48,948 nt of DNA from Flavobacteriales bacterium UBA1937 (GTDB lineage Bacteria; Bacteroidota; Bacteroidia; Flavobacteriales; Weeksellaceae), in assembly GCA_002337005.1 (NCBI GenBank), contig DDFD01000025.1:1321-50268 (forward strand), read 5' to 3'. The notes beneath the pieces were generated by a model. It saw only the letters and a program-made list of their open reading frames with translations, was not told the origin of the DNA and ran no database searches. Every line of letters starts with the position of its first letter. Position 1 is the stretch's first letter. Positions 23,001-31,446 of this stretch are shown here, piece by piece. The position numbers and the translations under genes are program-made.

Positions 23001-25406
23001 ATAGATTTGGTTCAGCTTGTCGCCTTGCGATTGCAGTTTAGATTGGGAATTGGCATCTAATGGCACTAAACTAACATCTACCGTTTTCGGGCTTAGGTGT
23101 ACCAATCTAAAGCTAGAGATCACTTGCTGTTTGTCTTTGCTATCTTTCGGCATTAGTACTGCAATCACTTCTTCCTCGGCATAGTCAAACGCTCCTACCA
23201 ATTTTAACTGGTAGTTTCTTTCTGCATCGGTTTTATTAAGTTCTGTTGCGTCAATAGCTTTACCAATACTCAGGGTTTTAAATTCTATTTTAGCATCCTT
23301 CAATGCAGGGTCTGTAATGCTTACTTTGGCATTAAAAAGCTCAGTTTGTTTGTTTACAGTTGCTTTGTAAGAAACAGAAATAGGGTTACCATCCGCATCT
23401 TTTACGGATGGGTATTTATCCTCTGGCAAACCTGTTTTTTTCTGGGTATCGTAGGCATATTGTCCGTTGGTGTTCTCCTCCCAAACTATCTTAATACCTT
23501 TTGCGGTGTATTGGTTTACAGTGGCATTGTTTCCACTACCTGTTACGCCATCGGTATTGGTAGAATTAGATGCTCCACCTTCGGCTACCTTACCTCCTTT
23601 GGTTACCGTTCCATTTTCATCAACCGTCCAGATATTTCCGTCTTTGTCTGTAAACTGGTAATCTTTACCACCCGGATAATCTACCGTGCTTCCTGTTCCA
23701 CCACCGCCATCGCTTCCTGTGATGGTTATTTTCCCCGGAGGTGGTGTGGCAGAGTAGGTAATGCCACCAATTGGGAAATTTATGGTTACTTCTTTTACAC
23801 CAGCATCGCCAAAGGTTTCTCCCAATCCTGCAGAAGCATAAGAGACGGCTGTTTCATTAGGATCGTAAGTGGTTTCTATTGTTCCCTCAATCAATTTCTT
23901 ATCCGTATTGAGCTTGATATTATTGAAAGAGACTTTTACTTTAGTATCTGCCAAATATGGTACTACAATATAACCTGTGCCTGTATAAATTCCGTTGCTA
24001 CCTTGTGCAGAAATAACGGTTACAGGAAAATCTCCTGCGGTAAAAACTTCATTGGCTCCTAGAAGACTTTGCAGTGGGGATTTGTTGGCAATATCTACCG
24101 CAGGCATTACACCGCATTGGTAGTTGTTGTTGGTAGAATTAGCATCGGTGGTAAAATATTGTATTCCGCTAAAAGCATATGCATTGCCTGCACTGTCTCC
24201 GTCTGTAACAGGGTTCGTATTATTAAAGGTTTGCAGGTTTCCACAAACACTTCCGATACGGTATTCGTATTCTGTTTGGTCTTCAAGACCTGTTACAATG
24301 TATTTGGGTTGGTAGCTTTGTGCGGCCTGCCATTCTGAGGTACTTCCTCTTTTGCGGTACTGCACGTTGTACAAACCAGAAGGTTGCCCCGCCAAATTCC
24401 AAGAAAGTTCCACACGTCCCCTGCCTGAATTTTTTGCCATCAATAAAGTAGGTACGGCACAGTTTTCTACATAATCGAAATAGAAAATTTCGGATAATCC
24501 GTTGTTTTTATAAACACCATTATCATCTGTTGGGTTAGTTCCAATTACTGGATTTCCGCTTTTTGCTTGTACTTGCCAAGCGTAGCGCTTGCCGGGAATG
24601 AGTTGTGTTTTGTCTACACCGTAATATAAAGTTGGGGCATAAGTTTCTTCTCTCCACAATGGAGGAGATGACAAAAACCCAGAAATTGGACTTTGTCCTG
24701 TATCCCACAATTCTTTTAGCGTAAAGATGTATTTGGTGTTGGGGGCAATCTGTCTCGGCATCCATTGGAAAACAATTCCGCTTCCACCAGAATATGGAGA
24801 AACTGCCTGTACTTTTTCTGCATTCTGTGGCAGGTTAAGCATTGGCGGGTCATATTGTACCAAAAATACGGTGGCACAACTTTTATCCGAGAGATTATGT
24901 TTGGTGTAAAAATCATAAGCCTGAAAACAATAGCGATAAACCCCATCTGATAAAGGTTGGGCGTACTGCACCGCATTGATGCCCCCTAAATTTTGTAACT
25001 CAAATAAAGCCCGTAAATCTACATTGGTCAATGTAATGTTACTTCCTGGATACAGCATGAACGGTTGCATCCCTACTACAAAATCATTGCTCTGGGCAAA
25101 AGGGACGGCGTTTAATCCTGCCTCTAAAGTGAACTTGATGCCTGTCTGGTGCTGTGGCTCCATCAAGTCCGTCATCAATACCTGCAACTGGAGCTTGTTG
25201 TCTGTACTCGTGGCATAATCTCCTAATTTTAAACTATATGGAGGGATAACCACAGGGATTAATCTTACAGGATATTGCTGGGCTTTTGCTGTTATAGGCA
25301 GTAAACTATATGCTACAAGCAATAGCAATGCAACTAACTTCAAACCATAAGAGCTTTGTTTTTGAGTTTTATCTAGTTGAAAATAATGTTTTATTTCTTT
25401 CATCAT
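20091..25406 (-). CDS. Large secreted modular protein with metzincin-like site and variable toxin-like C-terminus
   Basis: A 1771-residue protein, probably a polymorphic toxin. It has a signal peptide after an unusually long basic n-region (core about residues 22-43, ITAKA-QQ), Ig-like N-terminal domains, an FN3 domain at about 325-400, Gly-rich linkers near 575-620, and a metzincin-like site HELGHGVFKLEH with H894, E895 and H898 plus a downstream Met-turn-like LLMDYSTG. The long C-terminal part (about 1400-1771) ends with a domain opening NRPNHYPYTGPQQWWDAF and closing with GDDVYLAT...RNYKP. No T9SS sorting domain is present. The protease may process or release the tip. The adjacent immunity gene and orphan tip cassette support a toxin role. 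The activity of the tip is unknown. Confidence 0.75.
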   Translation of the reverse strand: MMKEIKHYFQLDKTQKQSSYGLKLVALLLLVAYSLLPITAKAQQYPVRLIPVVIPPYSLKLGDYATSTDNKLQLQVLMTDLMEPQHQTGIKFTLEAGLNAVPFAQSNDFVVGMQPFMLYPGSNITLTNVDLRALFELQNLGGINAVQYAQPLSDGVYRYCFQAYDFYTKHNLSDKSCATVFLVQYDPPMLNLPQNAEKVQAVSPYSGGSGIVFQWMPRQIAPNTKYIFTLKELWDTGQSPISGFLSSPPLWREETYAPTLYYGVDKTQLIPGKRYAWQVQAKSGNPVIGTNPTDDNGVYKNNGLSEIFYFDYVENCAVPTLLMAKNSGRGRVELSWNLAGQPSGLYNVQYRKRGSTSEWQAAQSYQPKYIVTGLEDQTEYEYRIGSVCGNLQTFNNTNPVTDGDSAGNAYAFSGIQYFTTDANSTNNNYQCGVMPAVDIANKSPLQSLLGANEVFTAGDFPVTVISAQGSNGIYTGTGYIVVPYLADTKVKVSFNNIKLNTDKKLIEGTIETTYDPNETAVSYASAGLGETFGDAGVKEVTINFPIGGITYSATPPPGKITITGSDGGGGTGSTVDYPGGKDYQFTDKDGNIWTVDENGTVTKGGKVAEGGASNSTNTDGVTGSGNNATVNQYTAKGIKIVWEENTNGQYAYDTQKKTGLPEDKYPSVKDADGNPISVSYKATVNKQTELFNAKVSITDPALKDAKIEFKTLSIGKAIDATELNKTDAERNYQLKLVGAFDYAEEEVIAVLMPKDSKDKQQVISSFRLVHLSPKTVDVSLVPLDANSQSKLQSQGDKLNQIYKKIGINFNVTKEPVLDVSSIVSGDTIGSEDADLMSTYSPQQQQINALYKGTDARYVLFVTDKKSSTGQKGYMRLNGQFGYVYNNAQDKTGAHELGHGVFKLEHPWKAYGTTQSATPLLMDYSTGEELSHLDWKQINDPAFKLYAFQSQSSGEFSDIQLTPEWEPFKFSGSSIYVSGEIKTPNGAVHGIAMCKNDNCSVKEYYYWINDGTKKGYYAKGISEPLPIIYLKQDEKDKNPAITLFWNYGTCGYNKTYSTTWNYIKDKKGFDLTKITDENSIKYKETIPCVDGSGNTTSPEDICVGKDVAQINQGYNKIISILDSEDKSVIIQNINDADICSVRLLSYEQITKLFKKLASDSNIADGKEKAIVKLVASIKSEKFNDFFTLVQIDNNKILRNLMFKIDDKTFFYGANNYTNLVKLFLQMFNDVNKDILKGINADELKAYTVVQNSYLTPSNNEPIFHMYFQNDKPELQISQGVWEVTQDCHWVAESGGDGYEECTTSQKVNYADPVYVKPFDMVVLADNSDYNLINGITDDTKKVTVIPAIILFYAHEKGQVENIKIYIQNTLDVVTLLVPVTKIATGPKWLAKTFTFVDKWSKVNAAVNLAVNNTPLNQIPEIKSALDAYNAVTAVMNITSLAGAIGKNKIANFFKELDNPAAKQILLNQAKNGSDDAKKILDVEAELKAYSEAKLGKGWWKSFDDVLGSVKKLAGKESSVNIVWKNLDDKNIIWANPNSNILSTAKTFAKEKGNFLYDIVLSNGYYAKIDINDGRILLGNTDGTYHAFAVISDAEIGAFRSSTLNASDDVFNTKLSQLISTNADKLKILSGVVTRQLSIAGQTFTLNGNKVSTMLGRYYPDVQNLFNELGSFKNVGLGETKGGINLLNRPNHYPYTGPQQWWDAFNYNWLKNALDRGDDVYLATKDFSKLVDKGNITTYAYEVRYLAQRNYKPVNVTNQEWIELKTLINQIFK

Positions 25407-25445
25407 TTATATATTTTTAAAGCCTACTGCGTAATGTTTACATTG

Positions 25446-28400
25446 CTATTTAAATTCGTAGTCTATTTGTTTTTCAGAACCCGCCTTATCTCCCGGTAAA
25501 GTGTATTTCGCTTTTACTTTGTATTTTACAGTCGGGATAGTGCCATAAGTAGATTGTAATAAAGTATTGATCAACAGCGGTCTTGTATTCGCAGGAGAGC
25601 CCACATATTTAGAGGCAGCTTTGGAAACTAGTTCGTACCAATCGGCTTTGTAAAAACTAAATAGGTCATATTTATACGGGAAGGTTTGTTTTAGGAATCC
25701 ATTGCCTTTGTCATTTCCTAAATATTGCAAATAAGAAGTAAACACAGGGAATGCTTTTACTGGAGGAATTCCTGCAAAATCTTCATCACTTTCTACACGG
25801 ATTAAAGTGATTTGGTCAATAGGATAATTGCTATAAAATAATCCTTTGAATTTATTGGCAAAAGAATCATCCATCAAAGCGGTAAGATTGATGAGTGGTT
25901 TGTTGTCGGTATATTTTGATCCTGTAAGTTCGGTTACATCAAAATATTCGTCGGCATTCATATTGTTTTGAAGCGTAACTACATCAGAACTGATCTTAAT
26001 CCACAATGGATTAAAGTTTAACGCCGATAATTTATCCGAAAGGGTATTGTATTTACTGGTTCTAAACACGAAAGAAAGTCTGTCAATCTCTCCATCTTTA
26101 GAAAGACTTTGGGCTTTTTTTACTTCTGAGGTTACAGAAACTCCAGATTCTTCTTCATTTTCTTCGGTTTTTACCGTTTGTTCTTCAGTTTGATTTCCAG
26201 AAGAATTGCTAACTCCATTTTTATTTTTGGCAATCAAAGCAAAAGTATAATCTTTCTGTTTGTTAAGATTTGGAACAGTGAATTTCACGGTGTTTTCATT
26301 TGCATCATAGGTAAAATTGCTTTCTACTTTTGTGTCCGCAGCAAAGACTGTTTTCGTCGTCCAGTTAGGGTCATCAAATAAATAATCTTGACCTCTTTTC
26401 AACTTGATATAGCCGTTATTAGATTCTCCTAGATAATAATTTTCTTGTTCTACTACTGGATAAGCGTATTTGATATTGCTTAATGGGATAAGATTAGGAG
26501 CTATTCCTGTAGTGAAAGTTCTTTCTTCTACTTCAATCGCTTTTTTTCCATCTACCATTACTACTTCGTACATTCCTCCTTTCTTCTCCATAAAACTCAC
26601 TTGAGCTATCGCTTTTAGAGTTTTACTTGGAGGAAGGATATCATCGGAAACGAAATTGGCAACATCTTTAGAATTGGCGTATTCAATCACACCCTTTATT
26701 TCTTTGCCTTGGTCGTCTACAATGGTCATTTTTTCCACTACTACTTTGTAGGTATGATCGCCGTCATCTTCTGGTATTATAATAGGTTCGTTTACCCGAA
26801 CGGCAAAAGTTGCTTGCGGAATAGCAAATACATCTACATTGGTGTCGTCTTTTTTAGGGGTAAGGTCGGTAATGATTTTCATTCCACCTAAAACGGATTC
26901 ATTCTCGAGTTTACATTCTTCTCCAAATTCCAATTTAAACCTGAATTTTCCTTTAATCATTCCTCCTAAAAGATTATAGTATCCACCCAAGTAACCTCTT
27001 GCCCAATACGGATTCGGTCCTTTTGCTTGAAGGAGTGCAGCAGCACCTGCTTTTATAATTGGGATTTTCTTTCTAATGAACCACAATTTTATCTTGATTC
27101 CTAATTCTCCTTGCAAATATACATAAGCTTGTCCGTTGGCATACCATCCATTGATTCCTATTTGATCTCCTCCACGATTAGAACATTTAGCTTCTCCATA
27201 GTTTTTAAGCATTATATCACCTCCCAAACCTGCTTGAAATCTTGCATAAAGAAACAAGGCGGTCATATCGCCAGTATCAAACTTCAAATGCGTTCCGAAT
27301 GCAAAACCTTTACCATCACCCAAAGCGTTAAGGTCTTTCATATAGTCGATATCGTTTAACTGAAGTCCTAAAATTTGGGCAACTTCAACAGGTGGTGGCG
27401 GACTTCCTGGAATATGGTTTCCTACCATAAAGTAACTGCCTGATTGAAGATAGAAATTACCAAAACCTACTCTCAATCCTATCATATCACTTGGAGTACC
27501 AATATGCAAATACCAATCGTCTGGAGCAATATGTAGAACCGCCCAACCAGCTCTTCCATTCGGTCCAATGCCTTTAATAATTCCTCCAGGAGTATTAACG
27601 TAAACATCTAAGCTAGCGTGAAAAACACTATTATTAAAGTCATAATTCATGGCTAGTTTTCCATAAATTTTAGACGGAATGGTGACTTCAAGTGGGTAGT
27701 TTTCATCTACTTGATTAACATCTAAGAATGAATTAACATGGCTGTCTGCTTTTAAATCATTCAAGAATTTAGATTTACCTGTCATTTCTCTAAATTTCTC
27801 TTGAACTTTTGCAAATGGAGCTGGGGCGATTGCCGTTATGTCAGACATAATCAAAGCTTCTCCTACAAATCCAATATTGGACAATCCGCCATTAGGATTG
27901 GTAGAAATATTGAATCCCGCCATAAAGGATGCCACACTTTTATCTTTTACTACTCCATAAACACCAGCTCTTAATGCAAGACCAATGGTATTATCTGGTT
28001 TCATTACCAATGGTCTATCTTTGTGAAGCAAGCTCATGTCTCTGTCTGGAATCATATGATAAAATGCACCCCCTGTAAAACCTGTAATATCAACCAATCC
28101 TGCAGGGATTTTGAGCCCATCAACTGAGCCGTCAAATCCCCAATAGCGGAATGTGCTGTATCCAAAAGCGGCATTAACTGAAATTTCAGCATTTTTAAGT
28201 CCCTTTATATCTTTTACATTAAGCGAAGCCATAAAACCATTGCCATATAATGGATCTTTACGCATAATTTGTAAAGAACCTGAAACAGTGGCCACTCCTA
28301 TATCTACATTTCTGAGTTCTAGTTTGGTTAATGTAAATCCGTCGTATTTCCATCTTTGACGGTTGTTTTCATTGACAATCAAGCCGTTGATTTTCATACC

Positions 28401-30140
28401 ACCCGATGCAGAAAATCGTTCTTCCTGCAATCCTACGGTGACTTCAAATCCTAAGTTAGCATAGCCGTTGTCAGCCTCTACAAATATATTTTTGATACTC
28501 GCAGGGAAGCCTGCCAGTTTTTGTTCGCCCTGTACTCCAAAATACTGAGCTGTAATAAAAGGAGCTTTGGTCTGTAAAGTTAAACCTTGAAATTTCACTC
28601 CTTTAAAATCCGCATCTTTTTTGGCATTGGGGTCGCTATTGTCGTTAGGGTCTCCATTGGCTCCGATAGCCAGACTCCCATTAAGAATTGCTTTGGGAAG
28701 AAACTCTCTGTTTTTTACCCGCATCTCAATGGAAGAACCTGAAGCAATGGTGGCTTTGGCACTCCATATATCGAAATTAATGTCGCTTAAGGTAGTAACA
28801 GAGATTAAATATTGCTCTTCGGTAATCATTCCTTGATAACCGAGATAGTTAGGAATGGAAGTGTTTTGATTATCGCTATTTTGTTTTTGCACAGGGAGTT
28901 GGACTTTTCCTTTCAGGTTGGCTCCTACAATTTTAGAGGCCGCCAAATCAACTCCAATTTGATCCAGAGAATATCTCCAAGCATTTTGATTGCTTGTTAA
29001 TCCTTTTTCTAAAGGAAATACATTATTGGCAGAAAAACTTCCCGATACACCATAGGAATCTATTAAAAGGTTTTGTGCCTGAAAAGAAACCCTGTTGTCA
29101 ATATAGTCTTCGGTCTTAAATTCTTGTGGAAGTCCTATATATAAAGATTGTACATAGAGCCCACGCCAAGTTTCTGTTCCTGCAATAAGATATCCATGAG
29201 TAGCATAATATTTTGGAAAAACTACACTGGCATCTGTTCGTAAATCACTTAAATCCAGTACCGCATTATTTACGAAAAATGAAAAATAGCCTTTGTCTTT
29301 ATCCTGAGCTTGCTTTGTAATAGCAAATGGCGTGATACTAACTTTGACCAATAAATCATTCCAATCACTGGCTTTTAAGGCAAAATCTCCACGAACTCTG
29401 TTGGTTTTTCCGGTCGTCCCGATTTCGGGAAGCATTGCTCCTTTATCGTCCAAAGGAACAAGAACGTTTCTAGAAATCTGAACGTTTCCTTTTAAAGAAA
29501 GTTCTTTAATGCCGTCGCAATCAATAACTACGTAGGTGTTGTCATTATTGCTTTCTCCGTTGGCTTTATTTATTTTTCCACCTTCTAGGGTCAACATCCA
29601 CTGGTTTTGATTGAAAGGCATATTGATGTCTCCCAACAGAGAGAGTTTAGCATCGCCTATGATTCTTCCGTTGTAAGAAAGTTTTATGCCTTCCGCTCCA
29701 AAATAAAGTGTTTTCTTTCCGCCTTCAGCACCAGCCTGTGGTGTTACAATTCGGGCATATGCATTAATAATAGCATATTCTGGAGTAAACTTGGCTTTGG
29801 TTACTACGATTCCATATTCTACATTAGATATATTTTCTCTAATTCCTATTGGGAACTCGGTAAGTTCATTGGGATTGATGGTATTGCTAAAGTGTCCAAT
29901 TTTTTCTAACTCATCAAATGATCCGATAGCTTTTCCAATTTCTTTATCGGTTTCTGGATCGTTATTGGAAAATAAAGAAAAGGCATCTGTATGATATTCA
30001 GATGGATTATTATCTTTAACTGTATTCCTCGTTGGAAATGTCTTTTTTATAGATTGAATTGAATCTTTAGTGGATTTTGCACTGAGATTGTTAAAGTAAA
30101 GACATAAAAATATAATGAAAAGAGAATAGATTTTTTTCAT
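25446..30140 (-). CDS. Very large secreted protein of unknown function, first gene of the toxin operon
   Basis: A 1564-residue secreted protein with a signal peptide (MKKIYSLFIIFLCLYFNNLSA). Most of it is beta-rich with repeated strands like KLSLLGDINMPFNQNQWMLTL and GYSTFRYWGFDGSVDGLKI, and about residues 1050-1150 include a Cys-containing GGDQIGINGWYANGQAYVYL segment. FN3-like strands appear near 1150-1350. There is no T9SS sorting signal, no catalytic motif I recognise and no TonB box. It is followed 39 bases later by the large toxin gene and preceded by a strong promoter, so the two proteins are probably made together. A role in secretion, surface display or folding of the toxin is inferred from position only. 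Confidence 0.7.
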   Translation of the reverse strand: MKKIYSLFIIFLCLYFNNLSAKSTKDSIQSIKKTFPTRNTVKDNNPSEYHTDAFSLFSNNDPETDKEIGKAIGSFDELEKIGHFSNTINPNELTEFPIGIRENISNVEYGIVVTKAKFTPEYAIINAYARIVTPQAGAEGGKKTLYFGAEGIKLSYNGRIIGDAKLSLLGDINMPFNQNQWMLTLEGGKINKANGESNNDNTYVVIDCDGIKELSLKGNVQISRNVLVPLDDKGAMLPEIGTTGKTNRVRGDFALKASDWNDLLVKVSITPFAITKQAQDKDKGYFSFFVNNAVLDLSDLRTDASVVFPKYYATHGYLIAGTETWRGLYVQSLYIGLPQEFKTEDYIDNRVSFQAQNLLIDSYGVSGSFSANNVFPLEKGLTSNQNAWRYSLDQIGVDLAASKIVGANLKGKVQLPVQKQNSDNQNTSIPNYLGYQGMITEEQYLISVTTLSDINFDIWSAKATIASGSSIEMRVKNREFLPKAILNGSLAIGANGDPNDNSDPNAKKDADFKGVKFQGLTLQTKAPFITAQYFGVQGEQKLAGFPASIKNIFVEADNGYANLGFEVTVGLQEERFSASGGMKINGLIVNENNRQRWKYDGFTLTKLELRNVDIGVATVSGSLQIMRKDPLYGNGFMASLNVKDIKGLKNAEISVNAAFGYSTFRYWGFDGSVDGLKIPAGLVDITGFTGGAFYHMIPDRDMSLLHKDRPLVMKPDNTIGLALRAGVYGVVKDKSVASFMAGFNISTNPNGGLSNIGFVGEALIMSDITAIAPAPFAKVQEKFREMTGKSKFLNDLKADSHVNSFLDVNQVDENYPLEVTIPSKIYGKLAMNYDFNNSVFHASLDVYVNTPGGIIKGIGPNGRAGWAVLHIAPDDWYLHIGTPSDMIGLRVGFGNFYLQSGSYFMVGNHIPGSPPPPVEVAQILGLQLNDIDYMKDLNALGDGKGFAFGTHLKFDTGDMTALFLYARFQAGLGGDIMLKNYGEAKCSNRGGDQIGINGWYANGQAYVYLQGELGIKIKLWFIRKKIPIIKAGAAALLQAKGPNPYWARGYLGGYYNLLGGMIKGKFRFKLEFGEECKLENESVLGGMKIITDLTPKKDDTNVDVFAIPQATFAVRVNEPIIIPEDDGDHTYKVVVEKMTIVDDQGKEIKGVIEYANSKDVANFVSDDILPPSKTLKAIAQVSFMEKKGGMYEVVMVDGKKAIEVEERTFTTGIAPNLIPLSNIKYAYPVVEQENYYLGESNNGYIKLKRGQDYLFDDPNWTTKTVFAADTKVESNFTYDANENTVKFTVPNLNKQKDYTFALIAKNKNGVSNSSGNQTEEQTVKTEENEEESGVSVTSEVKKAQSLSKDGEIDRLSFVFRTSKYNTLSDKLSALNFNPLWIKISSDVVTLQNNMNADEYFDVTELTGSKYTDNKPLINLTALMDDSFANKFKGLFYSNYPIDQITLIRVESDEDFAGIPPVKAFPVFTSYLQYLGNDKGNGFLKQTFPYKYDLFSFYKADWYELVSKAASKYVGSPANTRPLLINTLLQSTYGTIPTVKYKVKAKYTLPGDKAGSEKQIDYEFK

Positions 30141-30156
30141 TTAATTTGCGTTTTAT

Positions 30157-30186
30157 CAAAAGTAATAATAATTATTACCTCTCAAA
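30157..30186 (-). promoter_or_regulatory. Bacteroidetes-type promoter of the toxin operon
   Basis: Read on the minus strand, TTTG (30183-30186) is followed after 18 bases by TACTTTTG (30157-30164), a perfect TAnnTTTG. The -7 element ends 16 bases before the ATG at 30138-30140, giving a very short leader. It should drive the 1564- and 1771-residue genes and the small genes after them. Confidence 0.65.
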
Positions 30187-30325
30187 CTATTTAAACTTAG
30201 AAATTTTAAAAGAATTGTGATAAGAAACAGTTTGAAAATGGTTATTAATCAATTAAAATAGGAAAAGGCTAATGCAAATTTTATACCAAATTTAATATTT
30301 ACAAAATAATTTTAAATTTACTTTT

Positions 30326-30505
30326 ATGAAATAGCTAATCGAAAGAAAAATCAACGCAAAGCATGATGTTTTTTCAAAGGAAGCAGAACAACAATCCAAA
30401 AAAGGAAACAAGACGGTCGGAACAAGAGCAAGAAAATCTGTTTTAGAATTAAGCAAACTTTTCAAAGAGTTTAGAAAAGTGAGCGTAGAGGCTAGTAAAG
30501 CCTAA
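30326..30505 (+). pseudogene. Histone H1-like protein (Hc1 type), broken by an early stop
   Basis: The frame from ATG at 30326 reads MK, then TAG (30332-30334), then LIERKINAK..., ending GTRARKSVLELSKLF-KEFRKVSVEASKA and TAA at 30503-30505. The GNK..GTRARK and FRKVSVEASK motifs are diagnostic of the small Lys/Arg-rich histone H1-like DNA-binding proteins of Bacteroidetes, which normally start MKELIEKINA. A single G-to-T change would turn the expected GAG codon 3 into TAG, and one Arg codon looks inserted (ERKINA for EKINA). No alternative start lies downstream, so the copy is probably dead. An intact paralogue would be expected elsewhere in the genome. Confidence 0.75.
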
Positions 30506-30625
30506 AGACAAACCACAATAAACTCTCTATTCCTGCCAAATAAAAATTCAACAACTAAACATTTCGTTTAGAACCAATGTTCATAGGTATTAAATCCAGC
30601 TTCTCTCGGGATAGAAAATAAAAAA

Positions 30626-30647
30626 ATCTCATGAAATTTCATGAGAT
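30626..30647. terminator. Bidirectional terminator between histone pseudogene and response regulator
   Basis: ATCTCATGAAATTTCATGAGAT is a perfect palindrome, here split as ATCTCATGAAA and TTTCATGAGAT. It is flanked by a run of A on the left and a run of T on the right, so it can act on both strands. It lies about 155 bases after the response regulator gene (minus strand) and 120 bases after the histone pseudogene (plus strand). Confidence 0.75.
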
Positions 30648-30801
30648 CTTTTTTTTCCAATTATTCTACAGTGTTATGTAGAGTAATTTGGCATTTTCAT
30701 CACTTGTGTTTTTGTAGTACAAAGATATTACGAAAGTCATTTTAAATCCCAATAAAATCACTAGATATATATCGATAATTTGTAGATATTTATCTACGAA
30801 T

Positions 30802-31446
30802 TTACGAGTTGTCTTGTAAAATTTGTATGAGTTCTACGATGTTTTCTATCTCTAATTTTTCAAAAATCCTCCTTTTGATGGTACTTACCGTGTTTTGTTT
30901 AACATCTAATTGATTAGCGATTTCGAGATTACCATTTCCTGAGGCATACATTTTTGCTATTTGCAGTTCTCTTTCGGTAAGTTTAAATAGCGGATTTGTC
31001 GCTTTAGAATTTCTCACAGAATTCATGAGCAAAGATTGAGTTTGAGGAGAGAGATATTCGCCATCTTTCATTATTTTTAAAATTGCATTTTTAATCTCTT
31101 CTTCTTCGCTCATTTTATTTAGGAAACCATTAGCGCCTGCTTTTAAAAATTTGAGAGCATTGGCGGTTTCATCAATTCCTGTAAAAATAAGAATTCTAAT
31201 TTCGGGAGCCATGGTTTTAATTTTTGACAATATGGTAATGCTGTTTCCGTCTGGGAAATGAGCGTCTATTATCGCAATGTCAATTTTATTAGCAGAAATA
31301 TATTCTGTAATTTGCTGTAAATTAGATGCTTGTATCACTTTGGCATCTACTTCTATTTCTTCTAAAATGAACATTATGCCTTGCCTTATTAGGCTGTGGT
31401 CATCAGCTAATAGAATAGTTATCGTATCTTTATCTAATAGGTTCAT
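30802..31446 (-). CDS. Response regulator, NarL/FixJ (LuxR-type HTH) family
   Basis: A 214-residue two-component response regulator. The receiver domain (about residues 8-125) has the acidic pair in LLADDHSLIRQG, the phosphoacceptor Asp61 in IAIIDAHFPDG, the conserved Thr in ILIFTGID and Lys in GANGFLNK. The LuxR-type HTH domain (about 145-210) contains LTERELQIAKMYASG and LDVKQNTVSTIKRRIFEKL. It binds DNA when phosphorylated by the adjacent kinase; the genes overlap by 4 bases (31443-31446), giving translational coupling. Its targets cannot be told from the sequence. Confidence 0.92.
   Translation of the reverse strand: MNLLDKDTITILLADDHSLIRQGIMFILEEIEVDAKVIQASNLQQITEYISANKIDIAIIDAHFPDGNSITILSKIKTMAPEIRILIFTGIDETANALKFLKAGANGFLNKMSEEEEIKNAILKIMKDGEYLSPQTQSLLMNSVRNSKATNPLFKLTERELQIAKMYASGNGNLEIANQLDVKQNTVSTIKRRIFEKLEIENIVELIQILQDNS

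Larger units (their letters stand above)
30187..30801. other. Intergenic stretch with a histone pseudogene and a shared terminator
   Basis: The region between the toxin operon and the response regulator gene holds the broken histone H1-like gene (30326-30505) and the palindromic terminator (30626-30647). It also holds a 7-base inverted repeat, GTAGATA (30782-30788) with TATCTAC (30791-30797), close to the response regulator stop codon. No other gene, RNA or repeat was seen. Confidence 0.6.

Noticed and set aside
23346..24062. A 238-codon plus-strand frame within the large toxin gene
   Set aside because: It is the antisense shadow of a well-supported coding region, Cys/Ile/Tyr-rich with no domain, signal or start context.
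30782..30797. GTAGATA-TT-TATCTAC as terminator of the response regulator gene
   Set aside because: On the minus strand no T run follows this hairpin; the palindrome at 30626-30647 with its T tract is the better terminator.
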